Below are positions 56,980-64,000 of a stretch of DNA of 64,000 nucleotides, one piece after another. The DNA comes from Endothia cerciana (taxonomy: Eukaryota > Ascomycota > Sordariomycetes > Diaporthales > Cryphonectriaceae). Location: positions 248,001-312,000 of the forward strand of contig JALRMH010000021.1 in NCBI GenBank assembly GCA_026119935.1. The letters run 5' to 3'. Within the stretch, counting starts at the first letter, position 1; every line of letters starts with the position of its first letter. A model generated the notes under the pieces. The model did no database searches. It saw nothing but the letters and a program-made list of their open reading frames with translations, and was not told the DNA's origin. The translations under genes were made by a program, and so were the position numbers.

Positions 56980-58870
56980 ATGGCTATGCCCTCGCTCCTG
57001 AGAGCTAGGGCTCCCCGGGCCCTGGCGGCTGGCCGGTATCTGGCCTCGAGCCATCATGCGTAGGTGTTCCGATGGCCCGATTGACCCATCGTCAAGGCCA
57101 ACCCCACCCTGACATTGATCTCTTCGCAGTCGCCTGCTGTCCACCACCGCCGCCCGCCATGCCGACGACAAGCTCAACAAGGTTTCCGCCTCCATCACAC
57201 AGCCCAAGTCCCAGGGTGCCTCACAGGCTATGCTCTACGCGACCGGCCTGACCGAGGAGGACATGGACAAGGCCCAGGTCGGGATCTCCTCCGTCTGGTA
57301 CGAGGGCAACCCGTGCAACATGCACCTGATGGGCCTGTCCTCGCTCGTCAAGGAGTCTGTCGCCAAGGCCAACCTCGTGCCCTACCGGTTCAACACCGTC
57401 GGCGTGTCAGACGGCATCAGCATGGGCACCACCGGCATGCGCTACTCGCTGCAGAGCCGGGAGATCATCGCGGACAGCATCGAGACGGTCATGCAGGGGC
57501 AGTGGTACGACGGGAACGTGTCGCTGCCGGGGTGCGACAAGAACATGCCTGGTGTGCTGATGGCCATGGGGCGCGTGAACAGGCCCAGCATCATGGTGTA
57601 CGGCGGGAGTATCAAGCCGGGCTGCTCCAAGTTCGGCGGCCGGGCCCTGGATATCGTCTCGGCCTTCCAGGCATACGGGCAGTACATCACGGGCCAGATC
57701 ACGGAGGAGGAGCGCTTCGACATCATCCGCAACGCCTGCCCCGGCGCCGGCGCATGCGGCGGCATGTACACGGCCAACACGATGGGCAGCTCGGCCGAGA
57801 TCCTCGGCATGACCCTCCCCGGCAGCAGCAGTTTCCCGGCCGTGAGCCCCGAGAAGAGGGCCGAGTGCGAGGCCGTGGGGCCCGCCATGAGGAACCTGCT
57901 GAAGGAGGACATCCGCCCCCGCGACATCATGACCCGCCAGGCCTTCGAGAACGCTATGGTGCTCATCAGCGTCCTGGGCGGCAGCACCAACGCCGTGCTG
58001 CACATGATCCCCATCGCCGAGGCCGTGGGCGTCAAGCTCACCATCGACGACTTCCAGGCCGTCTCGGACCGGACGCCGCTGCTGGCCGACCTCAAGCCCT
58101 CGGGCAAGTACGTCTTCGAAGACCTCTTCAACGTGGGCGGCACCCCTGCGCTCATGAAGTTCCTGCTCAAGGAGGGCCTCATCGACGGCTCGGGCGTGAC
58201 CGTGACGGGCAAGACGATGAGGGAGAACCTCGAGAAGTTCAAGGACTTCCCGTCGGACCAGCCCATCATCCGCCCGCTCAGCAACCCCATCAAGCCGACG
58301 GGCCACATCCAGATCCTGCGGGGGTCCCTGGCGCCCGGCGGCTCCGTGGCCAAGATCACGGGCAAGGAGGGCCTGGTGTTTGAGGGCAAGGCGAAGGTGT
58401 ACGACGCCGAGGACGACTTCATCTCGGCGCTGGAGCGCGGCGAGATCAAGAAGGGCGAGAAGACGGTCGTCATCATCCGGTACGAGGGCCCCAAGGGCGG
58501 GCCGGGCATGCCGGAGATGCTGAAGCCCAGCTCCGCCATCATGGGCGCGGGCCTGGGGCAGGACGTCGCGCTGTTGACCGACGGCAGGTTCTCGGGCGGC
58601 AGCCACGGGTTCATCATCGGGCATGTCGTGCCCGAGGCGATGGAGGGCGGCCCGATCGCCCTGGTGGAGGATGGCGACCCCATCCTGATCGATGCCGAGA
58701 AGAGGGTGATCGACCTGCAGATCCCGGACGGGGAGATGCAGGCGAGGAGGAGCAGGTGGGTGAGGCCGCAGCCGAGGGTGCTGAGGGGGACGCTGGCCAA
58801 GTACGCATCGCTGGTGAGTGATGCGAGCAAGGGGTGTGTCACGGATGATAAGCTCCTGACGATGTCGTGA
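56980..58870 (+). CDS. ILV3: Dihydroxy-acid dehydratase (Ilv3), mitochondrial
   Basis: Third common step of valine and isoleucine synthesis: removes water from 2,3-dihydroxy acids to give 2-keto acids in the mitochondrial matrix. Two exons (56980-57059 and 57130-58870; intron GTAGGT..TTCGCAG, 70 bases) code 606 residues. The N-terminal 40 residues (MAMPSLLRARAPRALAAGRY) form a basic, acid-free mitochondrial presequence. Iron-sulfur cluster cysteines are visible at about 89 (YEGNPCNMH), 162 (PGCDKNMPG) and 236 (GACGGMYTANTMGSSAEILG). The C-terminal half has the DGRFSGGSHGFIIGHVVPEA signature, close to residue 520. Length and motif order are normal. Codon choice is strongly G/C-ending, fitting high expression. 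It is the ordinary housekeeping copy: no biosynthetic cluster lies nearby to suggest a resistance paralogue. Confidence 0.97.
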
Positions 58871-59242
58871 GCCGGACGGAACAGGAGGGGCAGGAGGGTG
58901 GGGTCTGTAGCGAACACACGTCTGTAAATAGATACCAGGTGACCTTTTTGGGCTAAAGAAGGGAAAAAAAACACCAAAAACCCGGCGGGACGCAAGAGCG
59001 GATTCGGATTATATTCCAACAGAATAGATGTCCGTGACAAGACCACATCCTCAATGAACACGGACAGGTGATTACAGTGAAGGCCTGGACTAGGTTACCC
59101 CGTGGCGACTATATCTCCATTCAGATCAACGGGAATGCATGGGAAGATCCGCGGCAGAGATACCACCAGGCGCCCAAGCAATGCAGACCACCCCTATCAA
59201 CACTCTTCCTCCCCCCTTCTCCTCCTCCTCCTCGACACCACG
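58871..59242. other. Convergent spacer between ILV3 and the acyltransferase
   Basis: Contains the 3' ends of two converging genes. No coding sequence seen; an A-rich stretch (58963-58979) may belong to the polyadenylation region. Confidence 0.5.
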
Positions 59243-60376
59243 TCACTTCTTCCTCCAGGCCTCCACGAACCTCGCCTTGTCCTCCACCGTCAGGCCGACC
59301 CTCTTATTCCTGCCCAGCCGCGCGAGATTCTCGGCCACCCGGTCTAGCACCCGCTGCTCCTCGAAGCTCACGCCGGCGCCGTCCTCACCCCCCTGGGCAG
59401 CGGCCCTCGCCCGCGCCGCGCCCCCCATCTCCCGGCCGCCCGCCTTCCCCAGCCCGTCGACCATGCCCGCCGTGTTGTAGATGGCGTCCGCGATGCGGAT
59501 CCTCATCACGTGGGTCGGGCGGCTCAGCAGCCGCCAGAGGAAGCTCCACCAGGCGCCGGGCACGGGGGTGGTGATGTCGGGCGAGGTGTAGCGGATGCTC
59601 ACGGGGAAGATCTTGACGTCGCCGGGGACGGTGAGCAGGGAGGGGCTGAAGGGCAGGATGCCCAGGCCGTTGGTGGTCGCGCACTCGGGGAAGACGGCGA
59701 CGACGCGGCGGGGGTTGGCGGCGATGATCTCGGCCAGGGTGGTCAGGCCCCCCGCGGCGGCGGCGGCGGCGGGCGGCGGGGCGGTGCGGAGCTGTGCCGG
59801 GCTGAGGGCGTGCCAGATGGCGCGGAACAGGCCGACCCTGGCGACCCGCCGGGACCCCGGGTAGCTGATGGTGAAGATGGGGTCGAAGACGGCGGCCAGG
59901 TAGACGGCATCGACGGGGGACGTGAGGCTGGCGGCGATGACGGAGGCGGGCGGGGCGCCGGGCATGCGCTCGGGGGGCTGCTGGGACAGGGCGCCGCGCT
60001 TGACGCCGTCGAGCTGCAGGTCGCCCCAGATGATCCAGGGGATGCCGAGGAAGCCCCAGGTGAGGAGCTTCTGCAGGGCCTGGGGCAGGAAGGGGATGTT
60101 GGCGGCCAGGAGGAAGTAGAAGGCCGTGTAGAGGAGGAGCAGCGGGAGCCGGAAGGCGAAGAGGCCGACGTGGAGGACCTTGGCGGCGGCCGAGGAGGAG
60201 CCCCCGTGCGGGATGAAGGGGGAGATGCCTGAGCCTGTGGTGGGGGGTAGTGGTGGTGGTTTGTTAGCAGGGGCTGATCGAGAGTCCTTTTGGGGGGGGG
60301 GGAAGGGGGAGGGCCAGCCGGTGTGGGCTGGAGGGTGTTGCGTGCCTCTGTCGCGGAACTGGGAGAACTTCTCCAT
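59243..60376 (-). CDS. LOA1: Loa1/Vps66-like lysophosphatidic acid acyltransferase
   Basis: Likely acylates lysophosphatidic acid at the ER/lipid droplet, feeding triacylglycerol synthesis. The gene opens MEKFSQFRDRG, the conserved start of fungal Loa1/Vps66 proteins; in these the next residues are SGISPFIP. Here a 111-base interval (60345-60235) separates them. It begins GC, carries a perfect GCTAACA branch site and ends CCACAG, so a GC-AG intron is proposed, giving exons 60376-60346 and 60234-59243 and 340 residues; read through without splicing, the frame stays open and gives 377. A membrane region follows (LLLLYTAFYFLLAANIPFLP). The acyltransferase motifs are modified: SLTSPVDAVYLAAVFDPIFT has Leu where the classic HX4D histidine would align, and VFPECATTNG replaces the EGT motif. 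The C-terminal 90 residues are basic and Ala/Gly-rich. Family call good; catalytic competence not proved. Confidence 0.8.
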   Translation of the reverse strand: MEKFSQFRDRGTQHPPAHTGWPSPFPPPQKDSRSAPANKPPPLPPTTGSGISPFIPHGGSSSAAAKVLHVGLFAFRLPLLLLYTAFYFLLAANIPFLPQALQKLLTWGFLGIPWIIWGDLQLDGVKRGALSQQPPERMPGAPPASVIAASLTSPVDAVYLAAVFDPIFTISYPGSRRVARVGLFRAIWHALSPAQLRTAPPPAAAAAAGGLTTLAEIIAANPRRVVAVFPECATTNGLGILPFSPSLLTVPGDVKIFPVSIRYTSPDITTPVPGAWWSFLWRLLSRPTHVMRIRIADAIYNTAGMVDGLGKAGGREMGGAARARAAAQGGEDGAGVSFEEQRVLDRVAENLARLGRNKRVGLTVEDKARFVEAWRKK

Positions 60377-60428
60377 GTCTCGGCGAGTTTCTTGCCCGGC
60401 CGCGATCGTGACGCGCGGGAAGTAATTT

Positions 60429-60464
60429 TTCTTCTTCTTCTTCTTCTTCTTCTTCTTCTTCTTC
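60429..60464. repeat. (TTC)12 trinucleotide repeat
   Basis: Perfect TTC units. On the minus strand this is a GAA tract about 50 bases before the acyltransferase start codon, probably in its 5' leader. Confidence 0.9.
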
Positions 60465-61452
60465 CTTCTTTCCTTCCAGCAGGTTCGTTGAGAGCGGTGC
60501 AGTTCTACCGAGGAGGGTTCATATCATCCGAAGGGAACGGGGCGCATAGCAGCGCGGTTTCTGGCGGAAAGGTGACAGTCGGGCCCGGTGGCGTCTTGGA
60601 GGAGGGCGCTGGTCGTGTCGTGTTGCTGCAGAGGATGGCGAGAGGGCGAAGAGTGGCTTGTTCTCAGCGGGCCCCCGGAGCAGGGCCGAGTGTCATCATC
60701 ATAAATCTTCCGTGGTCTGATAAACCCACCCTGCCATGTGTAGTATGCACGTACTCTATCTACTGTGATACCATCTAGCATGTGAAAAAATTGGGGGCAC
60801 ACGCGTGCAGGGGGTACAGCACGGTATGGTACGGTACAGTACGTACAAGGGGGCGTCGCTGCTTGCGGGCGCGGGTACCGGGCGACACTTGACCTTGAGG
60901 TTTAGAATTAGGGAAGAGAGGGTTTAAAAAAAATAAAAAAAAATAAAAAAAGGGGAAAACGAGTCCGTGCTTCTCGAGTCTCGCTGTGTTGTTATCTGGG
61001 CCCCGGGATAAGGTTTGTCCGGCTGCAGGCATGTGACATCGGTGTACAGAAAGGGGCTGCTCGGGTTACATACTTCGGAATCTGGACCCTGCTATCTGGG
61101 TATCAGGGCTCCTTTCGTTCTTCCACCCAGTCGCGATGACTTACTAACAAGCCTCTGAGCTACTTGTGATCAGTACCCCGTTACGCTGACCACCTTGAAG
61201 CATATGTGGAGTGGATTGATTGAGTAGCCCAGAGTGACTGATCATAGAAATGATGGACCCTGTTCATAACGTATGTAGGCTCGGCTCGCGGGGTGACCAG
61301 AGGTGGGGGGGGGGGGGAGGGGTTCTACCTGGGTAATTCGAAGGGCCATATGCAGTATACATAGACAGAGACCAACGTCACGTATAATAATATAAGGCAT
61401 GCAGTATGGCATAGCCTTGCCACTGCCCTCATCTTGAGAGTGTGTGTAAGTA

Positions 61453-61519
61453 AGAGAGAGAGAGAGAGGGAGAGAGGGAGAGAGGGAGAGAGAGAGGGAG
61501 AGAGGGAGAGAGGGAGAGA
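61453..61519. repeat. GA-rich tandem repeat (GAGAGAGG type)
   Basis: About 67 bases of GA units interrupted at intervals by GGG, giving an imperfect 8-base repeat. Purine-only on this strand. Confidence 0.9.
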
Positions 61520-62225
61520 CAGAGGGAGGGGAAGCGCAAGGCCGTTGAGGGTGCGATATGGCGTGTTCCTGCTGCCCAGGACGAAGCATGCACTGTAGGT
61601 CGCACCCCAGCGCCCAGTAAAACAAGGTTGACTCGTTGAAACAGAAGTGACCGGCCCGCGTGATACCGTCCAGACAATTATGAGGCTGGTTTTGCTGATA
61701 CTGTTACGAGGGGGTGGGTGGTTGATGTGAGTGGGGAGCTCGGGCCACCTGCTGCAGGTCCAGCCTACTTAGCGTGTGGTCCTCCCTCGCACCACGGCTG
61801 TGCTGTGCTATGGTACAATGTCATTCGCAGCGCACCTGGGAATGCTCGTGGTTGCCCGCGCAACGCCCAGTAAATAACGGTGGGTGCAGGCCAACCAACG
61901 CCCGCACTTCCAAACTTCAAACCCTTGTCACCACCTGCATCTGCACCAGCCACCACCCGCTGCGCGAACCGCCGTCCTGCTGTACAGCTGCGATTGCAAT
62001 CGCGAGCGAAGACGAGACAAGGAGAGGGGAGAAAAGGGACCCCGCCCTGGTCATCAGGCCGACCTCGATGCTGCTGCACCTCGCTCCTCGAACCGAAGTC
62101 CCACCCTCTCCATCTTCATCCTGTCTGCCTTCATAGCATCGCTTCCTGGAGCTTCGCTCCTCGCTTCGGTCTTCCTGATCCATACCGTCCTACCTTATCA
62201 ACGTATTGTTAACTACCGGTATACA

Positions 62226-64000
62226 ATGGACAGCCATTCTGAGAATGCGGTATGTGTAACGCCCGGCTCAGGTGTCAACACCAATCGATATCCAGCCGCG
62301 CCGCCTCCCCGTCGCATCGCATCGCATCGCATCCGCTGACGTCCGCTGCCTTGCGCCTAGCCCTTCCGCGCTTCCCAGATCCGTCCTCCAGGAAGTCGGC
62401 TGCCCGCTCCTAACCCGAGGCCAGGCACCCTCACAGAGTTCACCGAGTCCCAGAGCAACGCCAGGCCCCAGCCCTCTTCAATGCTGCCACAGCCGGGGCT
62501 TAAGCGGCCCCAGTCCGGCCATGGTGCGTCAACACAGGGCGCCTGCCCTACGGCGCGCCGCGCCGCGCAGCACACGGAGGGAATGCCTGCTGACGGCCGG
62601 TCCCACACAGCACCGCAGCCTGACCCGAAACAACGAAAGACGCTCATGGAGAGGGCAGCCGAGTACCCGGAGAAGCACGCCGCGGCTCCTGCTCCCGCGG
62701 CGCGGACGATCAACAAAGGCGTCTCGCTTGTGTCGCAGTCTGGGGTATGTTGTCTGCCTGTGAGGCACCTTGACCCCCGCCCCCCTCCTGAACGTGTTCC
62801 CTTCATCCGACCTCACTTCTCGGCCGGATGGAACTCCTACGCTCGGTGACCCGCCTCGGATCATCTGCCTCAAGGGCTGTAGATACATACCGCTGGCTCC
62901 GACCCAGGGCCCCGGGCAGAGCTAGGTTTTCCTGTGCCTCGCCGAGTTGTCCCAGTGTACATCTCCGCGATGGGCCTTCAACGCCCTTGGGCATCCCACG
63001 GGAGCTGCCGCCCGCCGGGGGACTTGGAGCATTCGGGTCTTGGAGAGGAGCTGCGGGTGCTTGCGGCCGGCTCGGCATCGGCCGCTGCGCTCGCTCCCGC
63101 CGGCTCAACTGAGCTCGACGGGTCCGACATTGTCGGGGACCGCGACCTGGATGGACCCAGCGGCACCATCGAGCTGCGTTACGGAGGCGGAGCCCGTGGT
63201 GATCAAGCTGGATCCCTCCAGGGGCACAGGGCCAAAGTCGAGACCGCCACGTTGCTGACTGCTGTTGCCTATCTAGATCAAACAACCCTCCGCTACGGCA
63301 TCCCTCTCCCGACACCACTCCTCCGCCTCGTTGTCCTCCGTGTCCTCCCGCAACCCCGGCAGCTTCGCCCACAGCGTCGGGTCCGGCCTCGCCCGTTCTA
63401 GCTCGACGATTGCGCGGGCCCAGACGTCAATGTCCTTCCACCAGCCCCAGTCCCCAAACTCACGGAAACGCGCCAACACAGCTCGTGTCCGGCCCCAGAC
63501 GTCCATGAACAGCCGCAATGCAGGGGAGGACCCGGCAGCGGGAAAGCAGAACTGTATGGTGCCACCCTCTATTTTTGATTCTTTGCAGAACCCCAAACTC
63601 AGGAAGGCTGCGTCCGTACAATCAATGGGATGGCATGCCGCCTCAGTGCCAAAGAGGGATATCTCGATCAGCACCATGATGGGGAAGCTGAGCCTCGACG
63701 ACGAACGTGCGTACAAGAGAAATCAAGTGGTTTCAGCCAGAGCAAACCGCCCTCCTACTCCAACTCCAGTTTCTTTGCGTCCTTCAGGCAGTCATATGGG
63801 CAACATCCGTCTCAGGGATTCGCGCAGGAGAGACGCCGCCATGAGGCCACTTGCGCGGCACGAGGAATCTAGGGCCAGCAACGTTGCGACGCCCGAGACT
63901 CCCCACCCTACAGAGGTTGTCCAGCAGATGCTTGAAGAATTCGGGGAGACCCTCCTGGCTTCTACCCGGAAGTACACGGAGTCTCCCACGAAATCTCCTT
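62226..64000 (+). CDS. N-terminal part of a probable kinesin-14 (KlpA-like), runs off the window
   Basis: Visible exons: 62226-62249 (MDSHSENA, donor GTATGT), 62454-62744 (97 codons, donor GTATGT) and an open stretch from 63277 to the window end (241 codons without a stop, after a TATCTAG acceptor with a TTGCTGACTGC branch site). All join in phase 0. The second exon starts SNARPQPSSMLPQPGLKRPQ; the third is Ser-rich (SRHHSSASLSSVSSRNPGSF) and contains KRDISISTMMGKLSLDDERA. This mix of ENARPQ-like start, LPQPxGLKRP and an STxMxxLSLD element resembles the disordered N-terminal tail of Aspergillus-type KlpA/Kar3 minus-end kinesins. No motor or coiled coil lies in the window, so the assignment rests on the tail pattern only. 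The 532-base second intron is long for this genome and may hide another exon. Confidence 0.45.

Larger units (their letters stand above)
60377..62225. other. Divergent intergenic region with simple repeats
   Basis: Separates the starts of the minus-strand Loa1-like gene and the plus-strand kinesin-like gene. It contains (TTC)12 at 60429-60464 in the acyltransferase leader, G13 at 61305-61317 and a GAGAGAGG repeat (61453-61519). The last 400 bases have the C/T-rich, ACCGTCC-type composition of a fungal leader. No gene in between was supported. Confidence 0.5.

Noticed and set aside
57407..59061. Two long minus-strand open frames (405 and 539 codons) antisense to ILV3
   Set aside because: They mirror a highly biased, clearly coding plus-strand gene; G/C-ending codons leave the opposite strand open by chance. 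No domain is visible.
59510..60232. 240-codon plus-strand Gly/Glu-rich frame
   Set aside because: Antisense of the acyltransferase gene; low-complexity composition.
63273..63716. 147-codon minus-strand frame with a protein-like look (Trp and acidic residues)
   Set aside because: The plus strand is open over the same bases to the window end, is Ser-rich like the linked upstream exons and has proper splice signals, so the minus frame is a shadow.

Overview
This window looks like chromosomal DNA of a filamentous ascomycete (Pezizomycotina, most likely Sordariomycetes). The genes carry short introns (about 50-130 bases) with GT..AG ends and CTAAC/CTGAC-like branch sites. They include lineage markers: a TeaR-type prenylated polarity protein, mitochondrial ClpP, a Git3/cAMP-receptor-like GPCR, 2EXR and F-box proteins. 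Non-coding DNA is rich in dinucleotide and trinucleotide repeats and in unusually long G/C homopolymers. No operons, CRISPR arrays, rRNA, convincing tRNA or intact transposon were seen.

Layout. 0-14 kb is gene-poor: a C-terminal tail of a gene cut by the window edge, a 2EXR-domain gene (1.5-2.5 kb), a tiny zinc-ribbon-like gene (7.5 kb) and a doubtful small ORF (8.5 kb). 14-24.3 kb, all on the minus strand, holds DNA primase large subunit (PRI2, 4 exons), a TeaR homologue ending in a CaaX box and an F-box protein; a decayed permease-like stretch lies between PRI2 and teaR. 26-34.6 kb holds a broken glutamine-rich ORF, a metallophosphoesterase, a medium-chain dehydrogenase, a seven-TM receptor and a decayed gene. 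34.6-41.6 kb is an intergenic desert ahead of a J-domain gene (41.6-43.3 kb). 44.7-46.5 kb is sterol O-acyltransferase, divergent from a small unknown gene. 47.7-54.7 kb holds coding relics, a membrane-anchored J-like protein with a degenerate HPD motif, and unknown genes. 53.3-60.4 kb is a dense housekeeping block: a probable mitochondrial protein and ClpP sharing a 300-base bidirectional promoter, dihydroxy-acid dehydratase (ILV3), and a Loa1/Vps66-like acyltransferase in convergent orientation. The right edge carries the Ser-rich N-terminal part of a probable kinesin-14 (KlpA-like) gene that runs off the window.

Function. Most recognised genes are housekeeping: replication priming (PRI2), cell-end polarity (TeaR, possibly the kinesin), lipid and sterol-ester synthesis (sterol O-acyltransferase, Loa1-like), mitochondrial proteolysis (ClpP) and branched-chain amino acid synthesis (ILV3). 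No secondary-metabolite cluster or novel multi-gene system could be supported. The most interesting observations are the degenerate J-domain protein, two micro-exons in clpP, an in-frame GC-AG intron in the Loa1-like gene, and four separate stretches of decayed coding sequence. Exon boundaries were worked out by hand from reading frame, splice signals and family expectations.
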